From Kitasatospora humi (GTDB lineage: Bacteria > Actinomycetota > Actinomycetes > Streptomycetales > Streptomycetaceae): a stretch of 64,000 nucleotides of DNA. Positions 7,822 to 16,824 of the stretch are shown in pieces. The first letter of the stretch is position 1. Every line of letters begins with the position of its first letter. The stretch is taken from the NCBI RefSeq assembly GCF_020907985.1, contig NZ_JAJJPA010000028.1, positions 22,403 through 86,402 on the forward strand, in the 5' to 3' direction. Made by a program: the position numbers and the translations under genes. The notes below the pieces were generated by a model. It was not told where the DNA came from. It saw only the letters and a program-made list of their open reading frames with translations, and made no database searches.

Positions 7822-9804
7822 ATGAGGGAGTACAGCTGGCTGCCCCCGCTTCCGGCGGGCCGGCAGCCGGCCGGAATGGCGCTCCTGGGTTGGCTCGACG
7901 ACGATCGGGCGCCCCGGCTTTGCCGGGTATCTGGGGTACCCGGCAGTGGCAAGTCGCTTCTCGTCACCTGGCTCGACACGGTGTGTCGTTCTGCTGACGG
8001 TCCGGGCCGACCCGCTGCAGCGTTGTCGATGGCCGGCCTCGGTGTAGAGGCCGCAACGTGGTTGCTGAGTCGTCAGTTGGGGTACTGCGCGCAGTCCACC
8101 GACCAGCTGGTGGCAGAGCTCGGGACTGCAGCTCTGCCGTGCCTGCTGCTGGCGTGGGATCTGGGGCAGGCCGCGGATCCAACGGGGATCGTGGAGCAGC
8201 TGCTCATTCCACTGCTGGCGCTGTCAGGTATGCGGATCGTGGTGGAGACGGCCACAGGTAGCGCCGAGGAGGGGGCGCTTGCTGCTGGCGGTCCGGCGGC
8301 GGTGATGGACTTGGACGCTCCTCAGTGGACCGATCCGGTGCGCTTCGCTCGGTGGTATGGGCGCTTGGGTGGCCGGTCGCCTTTCACCGCTGCGCAGGTG
8401 TACCCGAATCCGAGTCTGGCGAAGCTGGCCGCCACCGTGCCGCCGGGTGCGCCGTCGGAGCGCGGCACGGTCGCGGCGTGGTGGTCGACAGTGTCTGAGC
8501 CAGTGCGCCCTACTGTGCAGGCACTGGCACTGGCTGACCAGCCGCTCACCACAAGACAGTGGGCGCTGCTGCCGGACGCCGGTCGGGTCCCGGAGGCGAC
8601 GCAGTGGCTTGCGTTCTGCGCGTTGCCGGATGGCCGGTGGAGTCTGCCTGCCGGGCCCGTGCGGGATGCGGTGCTGGATGGCGTCGCCGTTGACCACCGA
8701 GTGATCGCCCAGCGTCTGACTGAAAGGCTGGCGCAACCGACCGGCGATGGCCGGATGTTCGTCGGAGCGGACCAGGACTTGCTTGCCGTGCTGCTGGGTC
8801 ACGCGGTGCGCGGCGGTGTGGCGCAGCCGTTGCTGGACGATCCGCTGTTCCTGGTGAGTGCCGCGCCGCGGGCGGTGACCGCTGCTCTTGCTGCCCGGCC
8901 TGGCACGCCATTGGCTGCGGCTTGGATGCGGGCCGGGTACGCGTTGATCGACGAGCAGCAGGTTGCCGTGCGGGCGGCCGTGCTGGACACCCGACTGCGC
9001 GGCACTGCCGAGGCGATCCGACTGCCCAACCTCCCGCAGGCTGCGTGGCGGGGTAACTGGGGTCACTGGCGGGAGCGTTCGGCGCGGCCGCTGGTCGCCA
9101 TGGCGTCCGGCCAGGGTGCCCTGGCTGGGCGGGTGCTGCTGGCTGATGTCGATGGGGCCTTGGTGCTGCTGGATCAGGTCACGGGCGAGCCGGCCGGCGC
9201 TCCAGGGCCTGCTGCTGTGCCGGCTGGGATCCGCTCGCTTGTCTGCCTGGCTGATGGCACGGTCGCGGCGTTGGACGGCGGCCAGGTCGGGGACCAGGGT
9301 GTGGTGCGGGTGGTGTTCGGTTCTGGTGCTGCGGCTTTGGACGGTCTCAAGGCCACGGCCGTGGCCGGGCTGCCGGCCATCGGGGACGGCTGTGGCGCGG
9401 TGCACTGGCTCGGCGGGTTGAGCACCCAGTTGCAGACGCTGCACAACGGCGCGGTCACAGCCCTTGGAGGCTACCAACTTCCGACGGGCGGCGAAGTGTT
9501 GTTGGTAAGCGGCGGTGTGGATGGCACGGTCCGTGCCTGGAAGCCCAGCCGCGCGCCGATGCCGTCACCGGTCGACTCGCGCTCCTGTCCGGTTGTGGCG
9601 GTTGACGTGGGCGGCGGCCCGCAGGGCCTGATCGTCGCCAGTGCCTGGCGCGATGGGCTCGTGCGGGTCCGCCGGCTCGGTGAGGCGGGGCGCACCGTCG
9701 ACGTGCGTCTGGGGTCCGCAGTCCATTCCCTGGCCGTGACCGGCAGCGGCAGTGTTCTCGTCGGGATGGCCGACGGTGTGGTGAGTGTGCGTCTGACGCC
9801 GTAG
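7822..9804 (+). CDS. P-loop NTPase fused to a beta-propeller-like domain
   Basis: 660 aa from the ATG at 7822, chosen because AAAGG lies 7 nt before it; GTG codons at 7816 and 7819 are alternatives. A Walker A motif GVPGSGKS is at residues 38-45, and CLLLAWDLG near residue 110 is a plausible Walker B strand. The C-terminal 240 residues show blade-like repeats (for example VLLADVDGALVLLDQVTGEP, VSGGVDGTVRAWKPS, ASAWRDGLVRVRRLG, VGMADGVVSVRL), typical of WD40-like propellers. This NTPase-plus-propeller layout recalls STAND signalling ATPases. No effector domain or transmembrane segment is visible. It is convergent with the type VII operon. Confidence 0.7.
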   Translation: MREYSWLPPLPAGRQPAGMALLGWLDDDRAPRLCRVSGVPGSGKSLLVTWLDTVCRSADGPGRPAAALSMAGLGVEAATWLLSRQLGYCAQSTDQLVAELGTAALPCLLLAWDLGQAADPTGIVEQLLIPLLALSGMRIVVETATGSAEEGALAAGGPAAVMDLDAPQWTDPVRFARWYGRLGGRSPFTAAQVYPNPSLAKLAATVPPGAPSERGTVAAWWSTVSEPVRPTVQALALADQPLTTRQWALLPDAGRVPEATQWLAFCALPDGRWSLPAGPVRDAVLDGVAVDHRVIAQRLTERLAQPTGDGRMFVGADQDLLAVLLGHAVRGGVAQPLLDDPLFLVSAAPRAVTAALAARPGTPLAAAWMRAGYALIDEQQVAVRAAVLDTRLRGTAEAIRLPNLPQAAWRGNWGHWRERSARPLVAMASGQGALAGRVLLADVDGALVLLDQVTGEPAGAPGPAAVPAGIRSLVCLADGTVAALDGGQVGDQGVVRVVFGSGAAALDGLKATAVAGLPAIGDGCGAVHWLGGLSTQLQTLHNGAVTALGGYQLPTGGEVLLVSGGVDGTVRAWKPSRAPMPSPVDSRSCPVVAVDVGGGPQGLIVASAWRDGLVRVRRLGEAGRTVDVRLGSAVHSLAVTGSGSVLVGMADGVVSVRLTP

Positions 9805-9880
9805 CAGGCGAACACCGTGGCTCTCGGTGGCCTTCAACACGCCGTCGGGCAGAACCTTGTGCCCGTGGTGTCGCTCTGGC

Positions 9881-10591
9881 TCAGCCCCAGCCGTCTTCGA
9901 CCAGGGTGCAGTCGGCCGCCGTGATGTGGTGGGTCTGGCCGGACCCGCCGGCCACGCGGCTGGAGCCGGAGACCTCCAGCCGCATCGACTGCGGATCCTG
10001 TGCGTTCTGCAGCTCGATGATGAAGTTGCCGTACATGCCCGGCACCGTCACCGTCAGGAGCGGATCGGGCAGTTCGGTCAGCACTGCGACCTGAGGTAGC
10101 AGTAGGTCCTGGTGGCCGGCCAGTTGCTGGGCGCGGGCGCGCAGGAGGGTGTGCAGCTGCGGCTCCATGGCCTGGAGGACGACGTCGGGTACTGGGTGTT
10201 TCGGGGCGGGGCGCAGCAGTGCGGCCAGGTGGTGATGGCCCAGCCGGGTGGCGATGTCCACGGGGCGTTCGCCGCGGGCGTCCCGCAGGGTGCGCCAGGC
10301 GCCGGCCGCGATCAGCTGTTCGATGACGGCGGGCGGGGCGGCGAGCCGAGCGGCGTGGTGGAGGGGTGCGGAGCCGCTGGCGTCGCCGACGCGGCGGGTG
10401 TTGGCCAGCGTTGTGGCGCTGATCTGCGCGCCGGCCTGCCCGGGCTGGGGGAGCAAGCTGAGGATGGTGGGCCAGTCTCCGTGGTGGGCGGCGTCGGCAG
10501 CTTGGTTCAGGGTGGCCAGGTAGTCGGGCCGGTATTCGTCGCGGCTGGTTGAGCCGATCCAGACGGTGTAGGTGCGCTGGGTCTTGGTCAT
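9881..10591 (-). CDS. Ankyrin-repeat protein of the type VII toxin operon
   Basis: 236 aa from the ATG at 10591, which overlaps the preceding stop as ATGA. The middle holds two ankyrin repeats (SAPLHHAARLAAPPAVIEQL and GERPVDIATRLGHHHLAALL, about residues 65-135). The C-terminus is a separate domain of unknown type ending LVEDGWG. Ankyrin proteins occur in polymorphic-toxin loci and sometimes act as immunity proteins. Being last gene in the toxin operon, it is a candidate immunity or chaperone protein, but that is inference. It has no signal peptide, so it would act in the cytoplasm. Confidence 0.7.
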   Translation of the reverse strand: MTKTQRTYTVWIGSTSRDEYRPDYLATLNQAADAAHHGDWPTILSLLPQPGQAGAQISATTLANTRRVGDASGSAPLHHAARLAAPPAVIEQLIAAGAWRTLRDARGERPVDIATRLGHHHLAALLRPAPKHPVPDVVLQAMEPQLHTLLRARAQQLAGHQDLLLPQVAVLTELPDPLLTVTVPGMYGNFIIELQNAQDPQSMRLEVSGSSRVAGGSGQTHHITAADCTLVEDGWG

Positions 10592-11184
10592 CGGCTCGTC
10601 GGCTCCGGGTCGGTGTTGCCGGTGGCGGACAGATCGTCGAGGGGCAGGGTGACGCTGACGGTGGTTGTGGGGTTGAGGCGCAGCAGGTGCCCGGGTGCGG
10701 CGGCTGCGAGTTGCCGGCCGGTCACGGTGATCCAGCCGGGCCAGTCGGTGGGCACGTGTCGGGTCGAGGTGCAGGCGGTGATGGTGCCCGGGCCGTCGGT
10801 GGCGGGTTCGATGTACAGGCCCGGGTGCTCGGGGTGGGCGAAAAGCAGCAGTTCGGCGTCCTGCAGCGCGGCGATCAGTTCGTCTTCGCTGCCGTGGCCG
10901 GTGGCGGCGCGCTGCAGGGCGGCCTCGGCGGGAGTCTCGGGCGCGGGAATGCCCTTGGCCGCTGCCGAGGGCCGGTATTCGGGGTTGTGCCAGTAGTGGA
11001 CGAGCTCGCCGCGCTGGTCGATCTGCCAGCCGCCGACGATCCCCCACACCGGGACTTCACCGGCGGGGTCGAAGACGGGGTCGATGTTGTACATCCACGT
11101 GCCGGGCTGCTGCCGGGCGCGGGCGCGCAGTTCGTCGGTGATGGGCGGGGCGGGACGCTCGGCGGCGGGCGGTGGGGTGGTCAT
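10588..11184 (-). CDS. Type VII secretion system-associated protein
   Basis: 198 aa. The N-terminal pattern TDELRARARQQPGTWMYNID followed by PVWGIVGGWQID and NPEYRPS matches a streptomycete protein family annotated as type VII secretion-associated. It lies 18 nt downstream of the toxin gene and overlaps the ankyrin gene by 4 nt, so translation is coupled. No membrane segment is visible. The family is associated with WXG100-like substrates, but its molecular role is not established; a chaperone-like role for the effector is possible. Confidence 0.75.
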   Translation of the reverse strand: MTTPPPAAERPAPPITDELRARARQQPGTWMYNIDPVFDPAGEVPVWGIVGGWQIDQRGELVHYWHNPEYRPSAAAKGIPAPETPAEAALQRAATGHGSEDELIAALQDAELLLFAHPEHPGLYIEPATDGPGTITACTSTRHVPTDWPGWITVTGRQLAAAAPGHLLRLNPTTTVSVTLPLDDLSATGNTDPEPTSR

Positions 11185-11202
11185 TGCAAGGGGTTCCTTG
11201 GA

Positions 11203-12939
11203 TCAGCGGTTCAGGTAGGGGTGTTTGCCGGTTCCGGCGCCTACGGGTGGCCGGTAGTACGGGTTGGCCTTGTAGCCCGTCCACTGCTGGGCGAGCGGAT
11301 CCCACGTCTCCCAGCCCTTGATGTGCTCCAGCTTGATCCCGCCGGGGAAGGCGATCTCCTGCTCATTCCAGTAGGGGTTGTCCGGGATGCTGGCGTTGAC
11401 GTCGATCCCGCCGGGGGCGTCCACCGTGTACCGGTACTTGCGGACCAGGTTGTAGCCGGGGTCGCGGGTGGTGCCGACGAATGCGGTCCGTACCCGGTTG
11501 TCCCTGACGTACTCGTTCAAGTCGGTGTTGGTGGGGTCCCAGGGCTTCATCCCGCCGTCTTGCATGATCTTTTGAGGCGAGCGGTCGGTGAAGCGCCACA
11601 GTGTCTCGTTGCTGTCGCGCCAGGTGACGCCGTCCAGACCGGACAAGTCGATGTTGGGGTCGGCGGCGGCCTTGAGCCGGTCCGGCTGCTGGGCGGCCGC
11701 GTTCTTGCCGGCGTCCTCCGCGGTGTTCTTGCCGGCGTTCTCGGCGGTGTCCTTGGCGGCGTTCTGCGCCGCGTCGCGAGTTGCGTTGGCGGTGATGTCG
11801 GTGCCGGCCGCTGCCACGTCGCCACCGCCGCCGGTCACGGCGCCGAACACGAGGTTGGTGAAGAGGTTCCCGCCGGCCTCGGCCGGGTCGGATCCCCAGC
11901 CGGATCCAACGATGGCGGACAGCAGCTGGGTGGGGTGGTTGCTGGTCTTGATCAGGCCGGCGGCGACCTGGTTGACGTGGTCGATGTAGGTGGCGGGGTG
12001 GGTGATGTTGTAGATGTCCATCGGGTTGACCCCGCGGATGAAATCCCCGATCCCCGCCGCGCCTTTGACGACCCCGCCGATGAAGTGGCCCTTGGCGATG
12101 TTCTCGCCCTGGGCCAGGTCGGCGGCGTCCAGCTTCAACCGCTCGGCCATGCTCGGCTCGGGCGGGGCCGCATCCGTGGCGGCCTTCAACGCGCCCGCCG
12201 CGGTCGCGGCAGCCGCGTCCCGAGCCGAGCGGGCACCGTTCAGCAGATCCTGGGCATGGGTGAACTGATCACCGGTCGGGTCCTTGAACGGACCCGGGTC
12301 GGTCGGCTTCGGGCCCGGGTTGGGGTTGTTGCTCTTGACGGCGTCGTTGTAGGTCTCGACGGCCTTCTTGTAGGTGTCGACGCTTGAGAAGTAGGCGTCC
12401 TTCGCCTGCTGCTGGGCCGCCTTCGCCGCCTTGTACGCGTCGATGGCCTGCTTGGCCTGGTCCTGCGCCCACGTGACGGTCTGCGCGTACTGGTCCAGCG
12501 CCTTGGCCGCCGCATCACACGCGTCCGCCGCCGCGAGCCACTGCGCCGGGTGCGGGGTGAACTTGGCGCGGAACGCCTCCGCCGCCTGCCCCTGCCAATG
12601 GTCGCTGTCCATCGCCCGCAGCCCACTGCCGGTCGACTCGAACGCATCGTGGAACGCCCGCAGATGCTTGACCGACTCCCCGATCGCCTTCACATCGCCG
12701 TGCACCAGCTGCTTCGGGTCATCGCTCTGCCCCAGCTGCAACTCCGCGACCTGTGCACCCAGCTTGTCGGCGATCTTGTCACCGTAGCTGTCCACCGTGT
12801 GCGCGGCATCGTGCAGGCCCACGAAGTCCAGCATGCCGCCCACCTCGTGGGCATTGCTCTCGACCTGCTCGCCGATCGCCTTCTTGCCGTCCTTGTACCA
12901 GTGGTCCAGGTCTTTGCCGACCGAGTCCAGCCACCCCAT
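11203..12939 (-). CDS. Type VII effector with scabin/pierisin-like ADP-ribosyltransferase domain
   Basis: 578 aa. The N-terminal 200 residues look like a type VII secretion signal domain: helical, Ala/Gln/Asp-rich, with a WXG-like turn (DSDHWQGQAAEAFR, about 111-124). A Pro-rich and Ala/Asn-rich middle leads to a C-terminal toxin domain from about residue 440. That domain shows the R-ST-ExE layout of ADP-ribosyltransferases: Arg449 (TLWRFTDRSP), Thr490-Thr491 (FVGTTRDPGY) and Glu526-x-Glu528 (NEQEIAFPGGI), closest in pattern to scabin and pierisin. It overlaps the upstream gene by one base (TGATG). The target is unknown; relatives modify guanine bases of DNA. Confidence 0.85.
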   Translation of the reverse strand: MGWLDSVGKDLDHWYKDGKKAIGEQVESNAHEVGGMLDFVGLHDAAHTVDSYGDKIADKLGAQVAELQLGQSDDPKQLVHGDVKAIGESVKHLRAFHDAFESTGSGLRAMDSDHWQGQAAEAFRAKFTPHPAQWLAAADACDAAAKALDQYAQTVTWAQDQAKQAIDAYKAAKAAQQQAKDAYFSSVDTYKKAVETYNDAVKSNNPNPGPKPTDPGPFKDPTGDQFTHAQDLLNGARSARDAAAATAAGALKAATDAAPPEPSMAERLKLDAADLAQGENIAKGHFIGGVVKGAAGIGDFIRGVNPMDIYNITHPATYIDHVNQVAAGLIKTSNHPTQLLSAIVGSGWGSDPAEAGGNLFTNLVFGAVTGGGGDVAAAGTDITANATRDAAQNAAKDTAENAGKNTAEDAGKNAAAQQPDRLKAAADPNIDLSGLDGVTWRDSNETLWRFTDRSPQKIMQDGGMKPWDPTNTDLNEYVRDNRVRTAFVGTTRDPGYNLVRKYRYTVDAPGGIDVNASIPDNPYWNEQEIAFPGGIKLEHIKGWETWDPLAQQWTGYKANPYYRPPVGAGTGKHPYLNR

Positions 12940-13577
12940 CAGCGGTGATCCCCCATCTGCTGGGCCAGCGCCCGGTTCTTCTCCGCCTCGGCCTCAAGGC
13001 GCTTCGCCTCATCGCCCGTCAAGGCGGCGCCGCTCGGCGACAGCGCGTTGAGCGCCTTCAGGCGCGGATCGCTGTTCAACATGTCGGCCCCCGTCGACTC
13101 CCAGGCCGCCTTGCTGTCCACCATCGCCTGGGTGAGCGACTGCTGCGAATAGTCCGCACCCTTGATCTGCGTGTACGGATTGTTCCCGAGTACCGTGTCC
13201 CAGGACTCCCCCTCCACCTGCTTGTCCGTCAGGTCCGGGTTGCCGATCGCCGCGTTCGCCAGGTCCTTCAAGGCGCCCGAGACGTACTGTTCCTGGTCGT
13301 AGTACATCCCCGCCGACAGATGCAGCTTCTGCGCGATGTCGTTGCCGTCATGCACCAGGCGCCGCACCTGCCAGGCCCACCGGTCGCTGAAGTTCTGCAA
13401 GGCCCCCTGCAGACCGTCGTTGCCGACCTGCATCCCCGTCAAAGCGACGTTGGAGAAGCCACGACCGACTTCGGCACCCTCGACGATCCCCAGCTTCTTC
13501 AACTCGGCGATCGCATCCCCGATCCCCTTCGCCGTCTCCTTCAGCGCGTTCGGATCCACCTGGTAGGAGTCAGCCAC
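12939..13577 (-). CDS. WXG100-like partner protein of the toxin operon
   Basis: 212 aa from the GTG at 13577, preferred because it overlaps the upstream stop and begins a clean coding frame (ADSYQVDPNALKETAKGI). The first 100 residues are helical with FSDRWAWQVRRLV in the position of a WXG turn, as in long WXG100-type proteins of actinomycetes. The C-terminal third is Glu/Ala/Lys-rich and helical. It most likely pairs with, or is co-secreted with, the following effector. No secretion machinery is encoded in this window, so export would depend on an ESX system elsewhere. Confidence 0.7.
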   Translation of the reverse strand: MADSYQVDPNALKETAKGIGDAIAELKKLGIVEGAEVGRGFSNVALTGMQVGNDGLQGALQNFSDRWAWQVRRLVHDGNDIAQKLHLSAGMYYDQEQYVSGALKDLANAAIGNPDLTDKQVEGESWDTVLGNNPYTQIKGADYSQQSLTQAMVDSKAAWESTGADMLNSDPRLKALNALSPSGAALTGDEAKRLEAEAEKNRALAQQMGDHR

Positions 13578-13974
13578 GATCCACCGCCACCGCGTCCGCA
13601 ACGATCCCGCGCACCGGCGGCAGCAGGAACGGGGCGGGTCCAGCCACGTCCACCGCCACCCCCGCCGGTACGCCCGCCGCCGGCACCGCGACGTCCAGCA
13701 ATCGTGCGCCATAGACGGTCAGATAGTCGACCACGTCACCCAACCCCCGCTCCGTAGCGAACAGTTCCAACGTCGCCTCGCTTGTGAAGGCGTAGATCCA
13801 GCGCACGCCGCCCGAGTCCGCCGCCATCGGCTCCCCGCCGCTCAACGGCACCAGCGATGCACTCCTGCGGAACTCGTCCACCACTGCGGCGCCGTCAATA
13901 CACCCCGCGTGGAATCCAACGAGGCGTTCATCCAGTCCGCCCACCGACACCACCCCGCCCACTACGCTCGGCAA
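13570..13974 (-). CDS. SseB-like domain protein, first gene of the toxin operon
   Basis: 134 aa. The segment VDEFRRSASLVPL followed by GVRWIYAFTSEATLELFA and LTVYGARLLDVAVP fits the N-terminal SseB-like domain often found beside actinobacterial type VII genes. It overlaps the next gene by 8 nt. SseB-like proteins in this setting are thought to assist secretion, but no activity is assigned. It is the promoter-proximal gene of the five-gene minus-strand operon. Confidence 0.7.
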   Translation of the reverse strand: MPSVVGGVVSVGGLDERLVGFHAGCIDGAAVVDEFRRSASLVPLSGGEPMAADSGGVRWIYAFTSEATLELFATERGLGDVVDYLTVYGARLLDVAVPAAGVPAGVAVDVAGPAPFLLPPVRGIVADAVAVDRG

Positions 13975-14517
13975 TCATTCGAACACGTGCCAGTTATACA
14001 ACACGTTCTCCCCGAGCTGGCAGGCAGGATGAGAACGGCTACCTACCCGCGCGCACGTCCCGCGGGCTCCAGCTGTGCATGGGACCGGGCCCGAAGTACC
14101 CTCACCGGCCGAAATGACCTAAACACGCCTTACGGCTACTGGTGCAGTGTCACATCTAACCCCCACGAGATGACACTCAATTTGGGGACGCCAACGCTGC
14201 AGATGTCACCGAAACTTCGTTGCAACACCCCTGAATGAGGGAAACTTCCGGCAGTCCCTGTGAGCGGCCGGCGAGGCTCGTTCAGACCGCCCGCCGCGGT
14301 GCTGTTGCGGCACGAGCCGAACATGCGGAGCGGTGTCTGTGAATGCGGGAGCCTGTCGCGGTGTTTCGCCCGTGGCAACCCCAGGGCTTGTAGTGTGCGA
14401 GGTGCCCCATCTGCTACTTGCCTTGCACGGAGCCGGACTTGCCACATGAAGACCGCAGTGATCGTCCACTCGGCCGCGCGTTTGTGTGTCCGTCCCTTGC
14501 GGCGGAGGTGACCTGCC
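13975..14517. other. Divergent intergenic region, promoters expected
   Basis: About 540 bp between the toxin operon and the NUDIX gene, somewhat AT-richer than its surroundings (for example around 13970-14010 and 14120-14230). No convincing gene, RNA or strong repeat was seen. Confidence 0.4.
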
Positions 14518-15072
14518 GTGGCGATCAATGAGTCGGAGATCGTGGACGCGTTCACTGCCTACTTGGAGCGCTATCCGGAAGAGGCTGAACAGCTGGCCGA
14601 GCCGGCGCGCCTGCTGGCCGCGAAGGGCCTGGACTACACCTGCCGGACCAACTACCGCATGCACGTGACTGCCGGTGCGCTGCTGGTTCGTAACGGCGCC
14701 GAGATCCTGCTCGTGGACCACCTCGCCTACAAGATCCTTTTGCAGCCTGGCGGACATGTCGAGGCCGAGGATTCCACGCTCGTCGGCGCGGCGCTGCGGG
14801 AGCTGAGTGAGGAGACGGGCATCGACCCGGACACTGTGGTGTGCGTCTCTAGCGTGCCGGCCTATATCGAGTACGGCCTGGTGCCGGCCCGGCCCGCGAA
14901 GCGCGAGCCGGCACACCATCACCTGGACTTCGGCTTCACGTTCGAGACGGTGAGTGGGGATGTGGGCACCATCCAGGAGTCCGAGGTCGGTGGCGCCCGC
15001 TGGTATCCCCTGCGCCAGGCGCAGGAGCGCGTCGGCTCGCGGATCGGTCGCGCGGTGATCGCCCGGGCCTGA
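14518..15072 (+). CDS. NUDIX hydrolase
   Basis: 184 aa from the GTG at 14518, preceded by GGAGGTG. NUDIX enzymes hydrolyse nucleoside diphosphates linked to another group. The box runs GGHVEAEDSTLVGAALREL then SEETGI; relative to the consensus G-x5-E-x7-REU-x-EE-x-GU, the first Glu is Asp, while the metal-binding REL-x-EE core is intact. An N-terminal helical extension of about 45 residues precedes the fold. The substrate cannot be told from sequence. Confidence 0.85.
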   Translation: MAINESEIVDAFTAYLERYPEEAEQLAEPARLLAAKGLDYTCRTNYRMHVTAGALLVRNGAEILLVDHLAYKILLQPGGHVEAEDSTLVGAALRELSEETGIDPDTVVCVSSVPAYIEYGLVPARPAKREPAHHHLDFGFTFETVSGDVGTIQESEVGGARWYPLRQAQERVGSRIGRAVIARA

Positions 15073-15177
15073 CGCGCAGCCACCCTTGGGTCTCCTCTCC
15101 GGTGCGTGCCGCTCTCCGGCGGGGGACCATGGCGGTACTGGCCGGTGCCCAGTGTGGGTGCCGTGTTGCCGCCCGGT

Positions 15178-15521
15178 CTAGAACAACTCGCCCTGACCGG
15201 GTTGGTTGCATCGGGCAGTGCGGCCGGCTGTAGTCACGAGGCCCGTGCCGGCGAGCGTGGTCAGGGAGTCGGCCTCTCTGTGCAGGAGGTCCTCGGCCGG
15301 CCCCTGCCGGGTCAGGTCGACAAAGGAGCGCAGCACCAAGCGCCTGGTGCCCCCGTCCCCCATCCCGATGGTCAACTCCGCATGCCGGTGGCGCCGCCAT
15401 GCAGCGCCTCGGCTCCGACGATCCGCTCGCCAGCCTCCAGGTGCCGGCGCACCCAAGCCAGTGACAACGGTCGCCGCTTCTGGGCGACTTCACCCGAGCG
15501 AGCGGCACCTCGACCTTGCAT
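15178..15521 (-). pseudogene. Frameshifted, truncated aminoglycoside-phosphotransferase-like gene
   Basis: It starts at an ATG (15521) directly after the stop of the upstream HNH gene. The first frame encodes RRPLSLAWVRRHLEAGERIV and GGATGMR, then hits a stop. Adding one G at the point of the shift (near 15407) restores MRRLTIGMGDGGTRRLVLR, the usual start of the APH kinase lobe. Coding-like sequence runs on to HREADSLTTLAGTGLV and then degenerates to a stop at 15178. The catalytic HxD loop and everything after it are absent, so the product would be dead even if the frameshift is an assembly error. Confidence 0.65.
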
Positions 15522-16109
15522 CTACTGAGTGTTGCTGGGGCATTCCCCAAGCTTCGCGTCGCAGTACGCCTTCACCCAGTTCGTGGCGATAGCCTCCTGA
15601 GCTGCGCGCAGAGGCATCTTCCCTGAACAGACGGCCTGATGGAGGTAGTCCTCCAGCCGATCCTTGTCGTGAGCGTTGAACAATCCCCGATAGTTCTGGG
15701 GCCATAGGTTCGCCGTCGAGGTTGCGCCGCCGAGCTCGATCGGCAGGAGGTGGTCGAGTGCGACCGACTTGGCCGGCAGCGGCGTGGCGTATGCGCGTAT
15801 CCGCTCCGCTTTGATGGGGCCGGTCACGCTGGTCGGTGGCCGCGCCGCTTTACTCCACCCTGGTGCACAGATGGTCGCTTTGATGGTGTCGGGTGCAACC
15901 CGGCTGTCAGCTTCGCCCGGCGTGCAGGCGGGATCTGGGAGCGCTCCTCGGTAGTGGCAGCTTCCTGGCGGAGCGGTCACAACCGAGCCGACCACCCGAT
16001 CTGGCGCGCCTGCGTCGCCGGACGCCGCGTCCTTCGTCGACAGGCCGCAGCCGGCCGCGATCAGGCTCAGCGCAGCTGCAGCGAGAGCGAGGCGGGCGGG
16101 CTGCTGCAC
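15522..16109 (-). CDS. Secreted/lipoprotein HNH-type nuclease-like protein
   Basis: 195 aa from the GTG at 16109, which has GGAG 5 nt upstream. A signal sequence (LALAAAALSLIAAGC) ends in a Cys near residue 20, suggesting a lipoprotein, though Ala rather than Leu stands at -3. The C-terminal half carries the HNH-like pattern LDHLLPIELGGATS followed by NLWPQ, as in many actinobacterial HNH proteins. It would act outside the membrane. Two downstream motif residues of a full HNH finger are not obvious, so nuclease activity is not certain. Confidence 0.75.
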   Translation of the reverse strand: MQQPARLALAAAALSLIAAGCGLSTKDAASGDAGAPDRVVGSVVTAPPGSCHYRGALPDPACTPGEADSRVAPDTIKATICAPGWSKAARPPTSVTGPIKAERIRAYATPLPAKSVALDHLLPIELGGATSTANLWPQNYRGLFNAHDKDRLEDYLHQAVCSGKMPLRAAQEAIATNWVKAYCDAKLGECPSNTQ

Positions 16110-16341
16110 GGTGGCTCCAGGGCGTTTGGTGTGAATGCGATAGGTCGTCGATGGAGCTGAGGACATTCTCCTGCGCCGCGCCGCCCGGTAGACGGGCGAC
16201 GCGCTCGTCCGGCGAGTGTTTGATACGCCCGGATTCCCTACCGGCGTTGCGGATCCGAGTGGGGGAGGCCGACGGGCCCTTGTCGGCCAACTTCTGGCTA
16301 ACGCTTCACGGTGGGTTGGCTCCAGTGACACTCTGGTGCCT

Positions 16342-16671
16342 GTGAGTGAGCTGACGATGAAGCAGGCTGGCGAGTTAATGCACGAGATGTACGAGGTCTC
16401 GGACAGGCGGATGCTCCAGACCCGGGCGCAGCTGCGCGGTGAGGAGGTGCCGGTAGCTGATCGGCTGCAAGCCGCGCGGGACCTGCTGGCGGTGACCGAG
16501 AAGTTGGCTGGCACCGGCATGGCGGATGCCTTCGACGATGCGGACCAGCTGCGCGCCGACATGGCGGAGACGGCTGCGAAGGCTCGTGCGGAGATCGCCG
16601 AGTTGGAGCGTGAGGCCGCAGGTGCGCGGGTTGATGCAGAGCGATCCGAGAGTTCCGGCCCGAGGGCTTGA
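16342..16671 (+). CDS. Hypothetical coiled-coil protein
   Basis: 109 aa from the GTG at 16342; a GTG at 16336 and upstream starts are possible because no clear ribosome site is present. Nearly the whole protein is predicted helical and Glu/Ala/Arg-rich (MKQAGELMHEMYEV, then KARAEIAELEREAAGARV), consistent with a coiled coil. No domain was recognised. It is divergent from the HNH gene. Confidence 0.5.
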   Translation: MSELTMKQAGELMHEMYEVSDRRMLQTRAQLRGEEVPVADRLQAARDLLAVTEKLAGTGMADAFDDADQLRADMAETAAKARAEIAELEREAAGARVDAERSESSGPRA

Positions 16672-16824
16672 CGCTGCCTCACCGCTGAGCCTGCATACCA
16701 TTTGTCGAGCTATCAGCCCCTACCACCGGCCAGGGAACATCGGCCCGATCCGGTTTCCGCTTGCCCGTGGTATCGCGGTCCGGAACGGGCCGGTGGCGGT
16801 CGCCGAGGCGGTGGCCGCCGCGGC

